The notes: a model not told the origin generated them from the sequence alone. A stretch of 64,000 nucleotides of DNA from Pseudonocardia kunmingensis (GCF_006716445.1 NZ_VFPA01000002.1:434001-498000), one strand, 5' to 3'; counted from the stretch's first letter, positions 9,266 to 17,767 are shown. Numbers and translations are program-made.

Positions 9266-9787
9266 GTGTCAGATCTTGCGGGCGTGCTGGACCGGCTCGA
9301 AGAACTCCTCGGCCAGCTCGAGGGCCTCGACGACCAGGTGCGGGCACCGATCTTCGAACTTCTCGATGGTATCGACGCGGTGCACCGCCTCGCGCTCGGC
9401 AGGCTCGCCGCGGTCCTGGGAGACGATGAGCTCGACCGCCTGCGCAGCGCGGACCCGGCGATCGGCTGGTTGCTCGACGCCTACGGCGCCGGCGTGGACG
9501 AGCGGCAGGCGGCGGACCGGGCGCTCAACTCCATCAGGCCCTACATCGAGGGCCACGGCGGGCAGGTGGAGCTCATCGATGTCACGAACGGCGTGGTGCG
9601 CCTGCGTCTCTCGGGTGCGTGCGCCGGCTGCACGGCGTCCGCCGAGACGCTGCGCGAAGGTGTCGTGCAGGCGCTCGTGGAGGGCTTTCCCGGCTTCTCC
9701 CGCATGGAGGTCGACGAGGACCTCACAGCGGCGGTGCACGCCCCGCCCGGAGCGACCCTGCTGCAGATCGAGCCGCGTCCGCGGTGA
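9266..9787 (+). CDS. NifU C-terminal-domain protein (Fe-S scaffold)
   Basis: 173 residues from GTG 9266. The C-terminal half is a NifU-like scaffold domain: YIEGHGGQVELIDV, RLSGACAGCTASAETLREGV with C119-x2-C122, ending in a hydrophobic strand. The N-terminal ~85 residues are helical and not recognised. NifU domains assemble a transient Fe-S cluster between two subunits and pass it to client proteins. Related genes occur in actinobacterial uptake-hydrogenase clusters, where the cluster-rich small subunit is the likely client. It is divergent from the regulator pair. Confidence 0.8.
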   Translation: MSDLAGVLDRLEELLGQLEGLDDQVRAPIFELLDGIDAVHRLALGRLAAVLGDDELDRLRSADPAIGWLLDAYGAGVDERQAADRALNSIRPYIEGHGGQVELIDVTNGVVRLRLSGACAGCTASAETLREGVVQALVEGFPGFSRMEVDEDLTAAVHAPPGATLLQIEPRPR

Positions 9788-9797
9788 GCTGCTTCAC

Positions 9798-9820
9798 ACT
9801 AGATGCGATCGTCATCTAGT
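9798..9820. promoter_or_regulatory. Perfect operator-like inverted repeat ACTAGATG-N7-CATCTAGT
   Basis: Eight-base arms (9798-9805 and 9813-9820) are exact reverse complements around a 7-nt centre. The site is 10 bp after the NifU stop and 29 bp before the ATG of the first small membrane protein. The same core recurs at 17768-17788 and 33768-33786, so it is probably a binding site for a dimeric regulator. Confidence 0.8.
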
Positions 9821-9849
9821 ATCGCCGCCACCTGGAGAGAGGAGCCGGC

Positions 9850-10128
9850 ATGACTGCCGCTTCCGTGGTGTGGTCGGTCATCGGCCTGCTCGTGCTGTTC
9901 CTCGTGGTCGCGCCGCTCGTGGTGTTCCTGGCGCAGCGCGTGCTGAGCCGTATCGCCGAGATCGGCCGCTACGCCGATGACATCCTCGAACACGGCGTCG
10001 GGATCACCGCCAACCTCGACCCCGTGCCCGCGCTGATCGACACGCGTGACCTCGTCAAGGAGGCCGGTGGCGGGCTGTTGCGCTACGGCGCGGCCGTCGA
10101 GAAGCTGCTGGCCGGGAGGGCGTCGTGA
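9850..10128 (+). CDS. Small single-helix membrane protein (type A)
   Basis: 92 residues from ATG 9850 with GGAGAGAGGAG upstream. One transmembrane helix spans about residues 7-28 (WSVIGLLVLFLVVAPLVVFL) and is followed by a cytosolic helix (RVLSRIAEIGRYADDILEH). It resembles the product at 18203 (VV-x-P-x-V-x-FL, then IERS/IGRY), so the two are paralogues. It overlaps the next gene by 4 bp and lies 29 bp behind a perfect operator. No known family is assigned; membrane anchoring of a soluble hydrogenase or its assembly factors is a plausible role. Confidence 0.7.
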   Translation: MTAASVVWSVIGLLVLFLVVAPLVVFLAQRVLSRIAEIGRYADDILEHGVGITANLDPVPALIDTRDLVKEAGGGLLRYGAAVEKLLAGRAS

Positions 10129-10364
10129 ACATCTTCGGGATCCTCACCATCGTCGGAGTGGCGGTCGTCCTGGCCGCTGTCGCCGCCTACCTGATCGCGT
10201 ACCTGGTCCTGCTTCGCTCGGCGATGAAGACGCTCGGCACCGTCAACGCCGGCGTACGGGCGATCGGACGGCGGGTCGAGCCTCTCGAGCCGATCCTGGC
10301 CGAGGTGAACGGGGACCTCACCGCCGTGCGGGACCGTCTCGCCGCGGTCGTCCGTGGCGCCTGA
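10125..10364 (+). CDS. Small single-helix membrane protein (type B)
   Basis: 79 residues from GTG 10125, overlapping type A by 4 bp. A long hydrophobic N-terminal helix (LTIVGVAVVLAAVAAYLIAY) is followed by an amphipathic tail (LGTVNAGVRAIGRRVEPLEPIL, then EVNGDL). It is paralogous to the product at 18535, which has LTI..AVV..A..A.YLI, a G-I-R-A-V-E segment and P-I-G-P..L.IN. The A+B gene order is the same in both places. The function is unknown. Confidence 0.7.
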   Translation: MNIFGILTIVGVAVVLAAVAAYLIAYLVLLRSAMKTLGTVNAGVRAIGRRVEPLEPILAEVNGDLTAVRDRLAAVVRGA

Positions 10365-10380
10365 CCGTGAGGAGCGCTCG

Positions 10381-10578
10381 ATGAGCTACCAGTTCAGCTG
10401 TGCGGCAGCGGGGGCAGTGACATGTGGGTGCAAGGTCACCGCGAGCACCGAGGAAGAACTGCGGACCGTGCTTGCGGATCATCTCGCGAAGAAGCACAAG
10501 GTGAAGGCGCCCAACGAGACGCTGCTCGCGCATCTCGTGGCCAGCGCGACGCGGACGGGGTCCGAACCCGCGGCTTAG
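10381..10578 (+). CDS. DUF1059 small protein
   Basis: 65 residues from ATG 10381 with GAGGAGC upstream. The N-terminal FSCAAAGAVTCGCKVTA and the helical TEEELRTVLADHLAKKHKV match the DUF1059 family, a small cytosolic domain with conserved cysteines and a C-terminal histidine helix. It is last in the operon behind the operator at 9798 and overlaps the convergent protease gene by 4 bp. The role is unknown; the Cys/His content would allow metal binding. Confidence 0.7.
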   Translation: MSYQFSCAAAGAVTCGCKVTASTEEELRTVLADHLAKKHKVKAPNETLLAHLVASATRTGSEPAA

Positions 10579-11078
10579 CCCGCGGTCCAGGACACGCCGG
10601 CCTCGGTCACCAGCCTGCGGACCTCGGCGGCGGCGGAACCGATCGCGGCGCGCACCTCGGGCGACAGATCCTCACCGGGTCGGTCCGATTCCGCACCTGG
10701 CTGGCACCCGACCAGCCAGGTCACCGGCGGGAGCACGCCGAGTCCGTGGGCCAGCATGAAGGCGCGTTCCGGGGTTGCGTAGTGCATATCGGCGAGTTCG
10801 TCGTGCCGCTGCGCCAGCGGCATGACTGTCACGTCGGTGATCGCCGGGCGGATGACGAGCACGGTGCCGGGAGGCCGTTCCAGCTCGACGGCATCTACCA
10901 CGATCAGCACGTCGACGGGCCGCAGCAGCTCCTGGACGAGGTGGATGCCGCCGATCCCGATGTCCAGCACCCGCACTCCTGGGGGCGGCTCGTCCTGTTC
11001 GAGGTACTGCGCCACGAGCACGCCAAAGCCGTCGTCACCGCGCAGCAGGTTGCCGACTCCGGCGACGATCACGTCCAT
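10575..11078 (-). CDS. [NiFe]-hydrogenase maturation endopeptidase
   Basis: 167 residues, usual family length. The N-terminus MDVIVAGVGNLLRGDDGFGV carries the family signature with the first metal ligand in GDDG. VLIVVDAVELERPPG holds the second Asp, and MHYATPERAFMLA holds the third ligand, a His. These proteases cleave the C-terminal tail of the hydrogenase large subunit after nickel insertion, cutting behind the DPCxxCxxH motif. The large subunit encoded at 14420 has exactly such a tail. All three expected metal ligands are present. Confidence 0.88.
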   Translation of the reverse strand: MDVIVAGVGNLLRGDDGFGVLVAQYLEQDEPPPGVRVLDIGIGGIHLVQELLRPVDVLIVVDAVELERPPGTVLVIRPAITDVTVMPLAQRHDELADMHYATPERAFMLAHGLGVLPPVTWLVGCQPGAESDRPGEDLSPEVRAAIGSAAAEVRRLVTEAGVSWTAG

Positions 11079-11101
11079 GATCCGAGCAGGATAGGCCGCC
11101 G

Positions 11102-12327
11102 ATGAACGCCCCGGTACCGCCCCCGTTGATCGAGCTGAGGGCGCGGCTGGCCCGCTATCCCGCCGACCGATACCCGATCCAGCACGCGACCGCGAGCTTC
11201 CACCTCGGATTCGCCCTGACGGAGGCGGGCCGGTTCATCGATGCCGAGCGCGCTCTCGCCGTCGCGGCCGAGCTCTTCGATCCGGACCGGATGCCCGCCG
11301 AGCACGCGAAGGCGCTCAACGCCCGCGGCGCGGCCCTGCGGGCGGCGGGTCTACCGGATGCGGCGGCCGGGTGCTTCCAGCGCGCGTCCGCCGCCTTCGC
11401 CGCGCTCGGGCAACCGTTGGAGCACGGCGCCGCGCTGTTCAACCTGGGCCTGGCGCGTCGGGATCTCGGCGAGGATCCGATCGAGGACTTCCGGCGGGCC
11501 CAGGAGCAGCTCGACCCGGATCGGGTGCCCGCGCACGCCTCCGCGGCGGCGCGCGAGCTCGGGGCGGCGCTGCTGACCGCGGGCCGCAGCGCCGAGGCGG
11601 CTCCCGTCCTCGCCGAGGCCATCGCGCTCGCCGACCGGGGCGGCGACCTCGCCGGACTGGGTGCGGCCGCGAACACCCTCGGCCTCGTCCACCTCGCTCT
11701 GGGCGCCACGGCCGAGGCGATCGAGGTCCTGCACAGCGCGGTCGGCGCCCATCCGCGCACAGTCCGGCCCGACGGCCACGCGATGGCGAAGGCCAATCTC
11801 GCGCTCGCCCACGAGCGGGCCGGCGACACGGTGCGGGCCCGCCTGGCCGCACGCCAGGCCCTGGGGTTCCCGGGGTACCTGAACCGGTCTGCGCCACGGC
11901 CGCGGCCGTTCTGGGGCGAGTGGGCGACGAGGCCGGGGCGCTGCTTGATGTCCTCGACCTCGAACCGGCTGAGCAATGGCCAGCGATCGTGCGGGAGGAG
12001 CTCCTGCGCTGGGCCGACGCCTGGCCCGAGGACCGCGCGGTCGAGGCGGAGGCCCTCGTCATGGGCGTGCTGGATCGACCAGCCACCGCTGCGGAGCTGA
12101 CCACGATCTGGCTGGGCGGGTTGCTGGAGATGCCACCGGCCGTCATGCAGTCGCTGGTCGTGGACGTCGTGACGGCGTTGCGCCGCCGCAACCCGGAGGA
12201 GGTCGAGCGGTTCCGCTCGCTGGTGGCCCGGGGCTGCGCCCGGTTCCACATCCCGCAGATGGACCGGCTGACCCGGCTGTTCGAAGACATCACCGCGCAG
12301 ATGGGCGGGCCGTCCTCGTGGCAGTGA
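11102..12327 (+). CDS. TPR-repeat protein, reading frame broken once
   Basis: Repeats such as FHLGFALTEAGRFIDAERAL, ALNARGAALRAAGLPDAA and LGLVHLALGATAEAIEVL are tetratricopeptide helices. The first frame runs from ATG 11102 to about 11880; the natural continuation (GRVGDEAGALLDVLDLEP to the stop at 12327) is one frame over. A GGGG run near 11874 is the likely point of an indel or sequencing error. Corrected, it would be ~408 residues: TPR array plus a helical C-terminal domain. It overlaps the next gene by 4 bp. TPR proteins are frequent in hydrogenase clusters as assembly scaffolds; the partner is unknown. Confidence 0.7.
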
Positions 12328-13037
12328 TCGACGACCTGTCGGCGGGGGCGCTCGCCACCCTGCTTCCGGGCCGTCCGGTGCGGACCTATCCCGCCCTGCT
12401 CTCGTCCGAGGTCGACGCGGAGGCGTGGGCACGGGCCGGCGGGCCGGCCGGGGGAGTGGTGACGGCGGGCTACCTCGCGGCTCCGCGCGGACGGGCGGGC
12501 CTGCCATGGGAACCGGGAAAGGGGCTCGTCTTCTCCATGCTCCTGCGGCCGGACCTGTCGATCCAGCGAGAGGGCTGGCCCTATCTGGCCGCCGGACTCG
12601 GCCTGGCCGATGTCCTGGGTGAGGGCAGCACAATCCGCTGGCCCGACGAGGTGTACGGCCCGGGTGGGCGCATCGGAGCGATCGGGGTGCGCACCGAACT
12701 CGGCCCGGACAGCGTCCGGTGGGCCGTCGTCACGATCCTCGCCGAGCAGGCCGTCGCTCCGCGAGCGCCACTGCTGGCAATGATCGTCAGCGCGGTGGAA
12801 GGACGGATGGACGAGCCGGACGAAGCGCTGCTGGAGGTCTACCGGGCCCGCTGCGCGACGCTGGGCCGTCAGGTGCGGGCCCGGTTGGTCCCGCTCGGTC
12901 CAGCGGGCCCGGTGGTCGAGGGTGAGGCGGTCGACGTCCGCCTGGACGGCGCGCTGGTGATCCGCACTGCGGCGGGCCGGCGGGCCGTCGTGCCTCCGCC
13001 GAACCTCGGGATGCTGGAGGACGTCTCGCCCCGCTGA
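12324..13037 (+). CDS. BirA-like (biotin-protein ligase fold) protein with altered catalytic motif
   Basis: About 237 residues from GTG 12324 (GTGA overlap with the TPR gene; GTG 12318 is an alternative). AAPRGRAGLPWEPGKGLVFSMLL resembles the GRGRxGRxW...GxGLxFS core of biotin-protein ligases, and STIRWPDEVYGPGGRIGAIGV resembles LKWPNDV...KlaGIL. The Asn of WPND is changed and the lysine that contacts biotin-AMP is an Arg or missing, so ordinary biotinylation is doubtful. Coupling to hydrogenase assembly genes suggests a different acyl-adenylate or ligand-binding role. There is no biotin pathway in the window. Confidence 0.55.
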   Translation: MIDDLSAGALATLLPGRPVRTYPALLSSEVDAEAWARAGGPAGGVVTAGYLAAPRGRAGLPWEPGKGLVFSMLLRPDLSIQREGWPYLAAGLGLADVLGEGSTIRWPDEVYGPGGRIGAIGVRTELGPDSVRWAVVTILAEQAVAPRAPLLAMIVSAVEGRMDEPDEALLEVYRARCATLGRQVRARLVPLGPAGPVVEGEAVDVRLDGALVIRTAAGRRAVVPPPNLGMLEDVSPR

Positions 13038-13071
13038 TGGCCGCCGCCGACCCGGGCTGCTGCGGGAGATC

Positions 13072-13407
13072 GTGCCTCAACTGGACCGGCTGCATGACGA
13101 GAAGGTGGCCCAGATCGGCGAGCTGGCCGCCTTCCGGGAGCGGCTGCTCACCCTTCGCGTGCCCGCCGGACCTGGCCGGGCGCACGGCGCCTTCTGTGGC
13201 TGCCTGGACGGCCCGGCACCGCCGGACGACGAGCACCTGACGTTCGAAGAGAGATCTGGCGTAAGCGGGAACGAGGGAACCGGACCGAGCGAGGACTGCA
13301 GCTGTGGGAAGGACGGCGGTAGCAGCAACTGCGCCGCCGGCTGCGGCACCAGCTCGGCGAACGGCACTGTCGAGACCGTGATCAACCGGCAGCCGGCCGA
13401 TCGCTAG
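13072..13407 (+). CDS. Small cysteine-rich protein
   Basis: About 111 residues from GTG 13072; the start is uncertain because the frame is open upstream. The N-terminal ~30 residues are helical (RLHDEKVAQIGELAAFRERL). The C-terminal half is Gly/Ser-rich with paired cysteines (FCGC, CSCGK, NCAAGC), seven in all, a pattern suited to metal binding or storage. It follows the BirA-like gene by 34 bp and faces the protease-like gene. I do not recognise a family. Confidence 0.45.
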   Translation: MPQLDRLHDEKVAQIGELAAFRERLLTLRVPAGPGRAHGAFCGCLDGPAPPDDEHLTFEERSGVSGNEGTGPSEDCSCGKDGGSSNCAAGCGTSSANGTVETVINRQPADR

Positions 13408-13647
13408 TTCGAACGGACGAAATGCCTGGCCGACCTCGGCGTCCTCAGTTGTTGGTAGAGACGCGGCGGGTACGTGCCGACCGGCGGGGGCCCGAGCTGC
13501 ACTGTCGGCACTGGCAGTCGCAGCGCCGGGGGCCCGCCCGGCGCGGAACTGCTGGAATGCGCGCCAGCGTTCGTGCAGTTCGCACCGTCCACCCGCGCGA
13601 GGGCGAGCGGTATGCCGGATCCAGCGGAGCGTTTCGTCCGCCAACGC

Positions 13648-14415
13648 TCAGCAGCGGTCGGTGCCCGCGAGGCCGGCGTCGAGGGGCTGCAGTCGATCCA
13701 GCTCCTCGATCAGCGCCCACCACAGCGCCCAGTCGAGGTGCTCCATACTCTCACTCGTGTGGCTCTCCGCGATCTGGAGACGCAGCCGGTCCCGCCGAGC
13801 GAACGCCGCGCCCCACTGCCCGGTCTCGTCGAGCCTGTCCAGTTCGGACAGAAGCTCACGCACGGTCGTCAGCGCCTCGCTTGGCTCCAGGCGGTCCCCC
13901 GCGCACCGCTCGTGCAGCTGAGCGACCACCTCCAGCAGCGGCCGGCGGGCCAATTCGGTGCGGACGAGACCCTGGACCTCCAACAGGGCGGCGTGGGTTT
14001 CGTCCGACAACTCGTCGCCCGGGCCGGTCCGGGCCGGCTCGACCTCCAGTAGAACCGTCCGCGACGGCAGGGCGCCGAAGCCGGCACACACGTCGAGCAG
14101 CAGGTCGATGCCGACGTAGCCGACCGCGGCGTCGCGCACGGCCGCCTGCACGTCGTCGGGCGCGGGGGACAGGTCGCGCACCACCCGTCGCCGGACCTCG
14201 CCGGGCCGCCCGCCCCACTCGACGGCTCCGATCAGCAGCAGCCAGTCCGGGCGCAGCTCCTCGAGGCGCTGCGCCACGGCGACAGCGCCGTAGTGCAACT
14301 CCTCGATGTACACGTCCGGCCCGAGCTGCCCGGTCAGCAGCAGATCGACCGCGCGACGCCCCACGTCCAGATCGGACTGGAAGAGCTCCCCGACCCCGCC
14401 GACGAGAACGGACAC
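13648..14415 (-). CDS. Degenerate hydrogenase-protease-like protein with C-terminal extension
   Basis: 255 residues. The N-terminal ~150 align with the true protease at 10575: VLVGGVGELFQSDLDVGRRA against VIVAGVGNLLRGDDGFGVLV, LIGAVEWGGRPG against VVDAVELERPPG, and GYVGIDLLLDVCAGFGALP against HYATPERAFMLAHGLGVLP. The three metal ligands of the family (second Asp of DD, Asp of VDA, His) read Leu, Gly and Gly here. About 100 extra helical residues follow. It is probably a non-catalytic chaperone for the large subunit, encoded 4 bp upstream of this gene in the same transcript, but that role is inference. Confidence 0.7.
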   Translation of the reverse strand: MSVLVGGVGELFQSDLDVGRRAVDLLLTGQLGPDVYIEELHYGAVAVAQRLEELRPDWLLLIGAVEWGGRPGEVRRRVVRDLSPAPDDVQAAVRDAAVGYVGIDLLLDVCAGFGALPSRTVLLEVEPARTGPGDELSDETHAALLEVQGLVRTELARRPLLEVVAQLHERCAGDRLEPSEALTTVRELLSELDRLDETGQWGAAFARRDRLRLQIAESHTSESMEHLDWALWWALIEELDRLQPLDAGLAGTDRC

Positions 14416-14419
14416 CGGC

Positions 14420-16324
14420 CTAGTCGGCGCCGCAGGAGCAGGTGTTGACCTCCCGGACCACCGTGCCCTCGCCGGTGGAGGTGTGCGTGGTGCAGGGCAT
14501 GCACGGGTCGAAGCTGCGGATGGCGCGCAGCATGTCGATCGAGGTGAACTTCGAGGGGTCGGAGACGTCCTCGATGATCGGCGTGTTCATCACCGCCTCC
14601 TCGTACGGGCCCGGCTGGTCCCAGGGGTCGCGCGGGGAGGCGTTGAACGTGGACGGGGTGAGGATCTGGTAGTTCACGATCTTCGCCTGATCCATCACCA
14701 TGTGGTGGGTGAGCCAGCCCCGGCCCGCGCCCCACCAGCCGACACTGACGCGCTCGTCCTTGCCCATGTAGTCGTCGAGCTTGTCCGGCGGCACCGCGGC
14801 GACCTGGGTCTCGCCGGTCTTGAACAGCCGGTAGGCCTCGAGGAGGTTGGCCAGCCCGACGAGCTGGCTGAACACGTAGTGGTGGGCGCGGCCGCGGTTG
14901 CGTTCGAACGCGTTGAGCACCGGTGGCACGTGCCACTCCACCTCGGTCTCCTGGGTGATGCCCTTGGGGATGCCCATCCGCAGGGAGTGCCCGGTGGCCT
15001 CGATGAAGTCGTTGGTCGGCAGCTTCTGGGCCATCGCGGTCATGTACATCCGTGCGTAGGCACCCGCCTCGACGACCTTGCGGTCCCAGCGCGGCGCGGT
15101 CGCCCAGCTGTACTTGTCCTTCCAGGACTTCTCACCGGGCTTGGGCAGGGTCTGCTTGTTCCAGGGGTGATACGGGCTGATCGGGTTGCCGATCGGGTCG
15201 GTCGCGTAGCGGTCGCCCGCCCACTGCTCGTAGTAGGAGTGCTCGACGAACTCCTCCAGCCCGATGTTGAGGTCGGTGAGCCGGGTGGTGACCAACTGGC
15301 CGTCGATGACGACGCCGGGGGTGGACCAGCGCTTCTCGCCCCAGCTGTTGCAGTTCTCGTAGGTGGCGTCGTAGGCGAAGGGGTCGTCCCAGTAGCCGGG
15401 GTCGATGAGGTTGGTCGGCCGGGCGCCGACCTGCATGTAGCGCTCGTCGGCCTCGTAGAAGAACTCTGGGATGTCGTTCCAGACCCCGAGCATGCGCTGG
15501 GCGTAGTCGAAGATCTTGCCCAGCCGGGAGTGGTACTCGTTGAGGGTCTGCAGGGTGAGCGTGGAGGACACCCCGCCGGGGACGACGGTCTGCGGGTGCG
15601 GGTACTTACCGGCGAGGGTCACGAACATCTCGCGGGAGAGCCGGGTGAACTCCAGGCCCTCCCGGTACAGCTGCCCGGTCAGCGGGGTCAGCGCGGTCAT
15701 CAGCTCGGCCATCGTCTTGAACCCGTGCTGGCGCTCGCTGGGGCACTTCCAGGTCTCGGCCTTGGTCCACAGCTCCGGGTTCACGGCCTTGATCACGGGC
15801 TCGGAGTAGTCCGGCCCGGCCAGCAGGTACAGGTGCAGCGGGTTGTCGTAGCCCATCTCCGCGGCTTCCTGCATGTTCCGGACCACGGTGCCCATCGGCG
15901 GCGGCTTGAGCCCCATGGCCATCTCGATGGCATATGCGGCGGCGTGCGCGTGCACCCCCCCGCACACCCCGCACGCCCGTGAGGACACGAAGATGGCGTC
16001 GCGCGGGTCCCGACCCATCAGGATGACCTCGTAGCCGCGGAACAGGGTGGCCTGGGAGCGCGCGTCGAGGTAGCGGCCCTTCCCGGCCATGTCGGCGGTG
16101 ATGTGCAGCGCGAGCGCGCCGGCGACCCGGGTGACCGGGTCCATGTTGATGTCCTTGATGTGCCCGTTGGCCGCGACGAGCTGGCGGATCTGCTCCTCGC
16201 GCTGGGCGTCGTTCATGGCGACGTCGGGCTTGGAGACGTCCAACGAGTACGGATCACGGATACCGCCGCGCAGGGTGGCCCGGCCGGTCGCGTCGAACTC
16301 GATGGGCAGGTTCTTGAAGCACAT
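14420..16324 (-). CDS. [NiFe]-hydrogenase large subunit
   Basis: 634 residues from ATG 16324. The two metal-binding motifs are intact: RACGVCGGVH (Cys118, Cys121) and DPCMPCTTH (Cys608, Cys611, His614), supplying the four cysteines of the NiFe(CN)2CO site. A 20-residue tail ending NTCSCGAD follows His614 and is the expected substrate of the maturation protease. The enzyme splits or forms H2 with the small subunit encoded 14 bp upstream. There is no Sec in the active site. The N-terminal part before the first motif (~115 residues) is long. It is probably an actinobacterial uptake type, but I cannot assign the subgroup by eye. Confidence 0.92.
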   Translation of the reverse strand: MCFKNLPIEFDATGRATLRGGIRDPYSLDVSKPDVAMNDAQREEQIRQLVAANGHIKDINMDPVTRVAGALALHITADMAGKGRYLDARSQATLFRGYEVILMGRDPRDAIFVSSRACGVCGGVHAHAAAYAIEMAMGLKPPPMGTVVRNMQEAAEMGYDNPLHLYLLAGPDYSEPVIKAVNPELWTKAETWKCPSERQHGFKTMAELMTALTPLTGQLYREGLEFTRLSREMFVTLAGKYPHPQTVVPGGVSSTLTLQTLNEYHSRLGKIFDYAQRMLGVWNDIPEFFYEADERYMQVGARPTNLIDPGYWDDPFAYDATYENCNSWGEKRWSTPGVVIDGQLVTTRLTDLNIGLEEFVEHSYYEQWAGDRYATDPIGNPISPYHPWNKQTLPKPGEKSWKDKYSWATAPRWDRKVVEAGAYARMYMTAMAQKLPTNDFIEATGHSLRMGIPKGITQETEVEWHVPPVLNAFERNRGRAHHYVFSQLVGLANLLEAYRLFKTGETQVAAVPPDKLDDYMGKDERVSVGWWGAGRGWLTHHMVMDQAKIVNYQILTPSTFNASPRDPWDQPGPYEEAVMNTPIIEDVSDPSKFTSIDMLRAIRSFDPCMPCTTHTSTGEGTVVREVNTCSCGAD

Positions 16325-16337
16325 GGTGGGGGAGCCC

Positions 16338-17750
16338 TCAGCTCTCGTCGGCGCGATGGTTGTCCGAGCCGTTGCCGATCCGGTCGTGGACGTCGTCGGC
16401 GGCCATTGTCGCCGTGGCGCTTCCGCCGGAGCGCTGGGTGGCCTCGACCCGCTTGCCCCAGACCTCGCCGGGGTTGCGCGCGGTGTCGCCGGAGCGGCGG
16501 AGCTTGTCGTAGAAGCGGTGGAACACGTCGGCGACGACACCGGGCTCGGACTTCTCCCGCGACCACGCGCTGGGCACCGCGCCCTCCCGGTCCCAGCGCA
16601 CCTCTCTGTTGAGGTGTGCGTTGGTGATGTTCCGCAGCGGCTTGATGATGCCCCCCATCAGGCGGGAGGCGGTGGAGGACACCGCGGATCCCGGAGACCG
16701 GGTGTAGAACGGGGTGAACTTGTCCGGGAAGCCCGGCATCGTGCAGCCGATGCAGGCGCCGCCGGCGTTCATGCACCCACCGTGGTGGTTGATCGCGCCG
16801 CGCTCGGTGATGTTGCAGTTGACCACCGGGCCCCAGCAGCCGATCTCGACGAGGCACTCCTTGTCGCCGAAGTCGTCGGCGAAGTCGCCCTCCTCGTAGT
16901 AGGCGCCTCGCACACAGTGCCGGTGCACGGTGTCGCCGAACAGCCACGCCGGCCTGCCGAGCTCGTCGAACTCGGGGAGCGGTCCGAAGCCCTGCAGGAA
17001 GTAGAGGATCGCGGCGGCGGTCTCGGTGAAGTTGTCGCCGACCGGCGCGCAACCGGGGATGTTGACGACCGGCACGCCCAGCGCGCTGCGGTAGTCCTTG
17101 CCGAGGAAGTCCATCAGGCTCATCGCGCCGGTCGGGTTGCCCTCGGCGGCGGGAACGCCACCCCAGGTGGCGCAGGTCCCGATCGCGATGGATGCGGCCG
17201 CGCCGGGGGCGAGGCGGGCGATCCACTCGTCGGTCGTGACGGTGCGGTGCTCGCCGTTCGGCCCCCAGGGCTCCTCGCCCTGACCGACCCAGTAGCCGCC
17301 GGTATCCATGGCGAGGGTCTCGTCCGTGATCGAACCCTCGAGGATGATGACGTAGGGGGCGTCCAGCTTGCCCTGGATCGCCTCCTCGTGGGCCCGCAGG
17401 TAGTTCGGTCCGGACTCCACGTTCACCACCGGGTGGTGCAGGATGAGCCGAGGTAACCCGGGGTGCGCGCCGAGCAGCAGGCTTTCGATCGAGGGCGTGG
17501 TGGCGCCGGTGACGGAGACCGTGCAGCCGTCGCAGCTCATGCCGGCAAACCAGAACGCGTGCACCTTCTCCAGCGGACCCAGCCGACTGGTCACGGATCC
17601 CTTGGCCACCGGCTCGAGGAGGTGCTCCGTCATCATCCGAGCGGGCATCCCGAAGTCGCCGAGCGCCTCCTGATCGTGGAACGTGTCCACCGGTCCCAGG
17701 ATTTCGAGCAATCGCTCCGCCGGGGTCTGACCGTTCGTGGTGGGCGCCAT
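16338..17750 (-). CDS. [NiFe]-hydrogenase small subunit
   Basis: 470 residues from ATG 17750, longer than the usual 300-370. There is no twin-arginine signal, so it is probably cytosolic. Cluster ligands visible: C73-x2-C76, C193 (GTCATWGG) and C234 (PGCAP) for the proximal cluster; H276-x2-C279, C299 and C305 for the distal; C312, C326, C333 and C336 for the medial. About 130 residues extend past the last cysteine with no membrane helix. Electrons from H2 pass through these clusters to an unknown acceptor. An operator-like repeat at 17768-17788 lies 18 bp upstream of the start. Confidence 0.92.
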   Translation of the reverse strand: MAPTTNGQTPAERLLEILGPVDTFHDQEALGDFGMPARMMTEHLLEPVAKGSVTSRLGPLEKVHAFWFAGMSCDGCTVSVTGATTPSIESLLLGAHPGLPRLILHHPVVNVESGPNYLRAHEEAIQGKLDAPYVIILEGSITDETLAMDTGGYWVGQGEEPWGPNGEHRTVTTDEWIARLAPGAAASIAIGTCATWGGVPAAEGNPTGAMSLMDFLGKDYRSALGVPVVNIPGCAPVGDNFTETAAAILYFLQGFGPLPEFDELGRPAWLFGDTVHRHCVRGAYYEEGDFADDFGDKECLVEIGCWGPVVNCNITERGAINHHGGCMNAGGACIGCTMPGFPDKFTPFYTRSPGSAVSSTASRLMGGIIKPLRNITNAHLNREVRWDREGAVPSAWSREKSEPGVVADVFHRFYDKLRRSGDTARNPGEVWGKRVEATQRSGGSATATMAADDVHDRIGNGSDNHRADES

Positions 17751-17767
17751 TGCATCCGCCTCTCGGC

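Noticed and set aside
14306..15982. 558-codon plus-strand frame opposite the hydrogenase large subunit
   Set aside because: It is an antisense shadow in high-GC DNA, rich in Val/Gly/His with no motif, while the minus strand encodes a certain protein.
14420..17750. Assigning hucL/hucS or hhyL/hhyS symbols
   Set aside because: Subunit lengths and motifs did not let me place the enzyme in a subgroup by eye.
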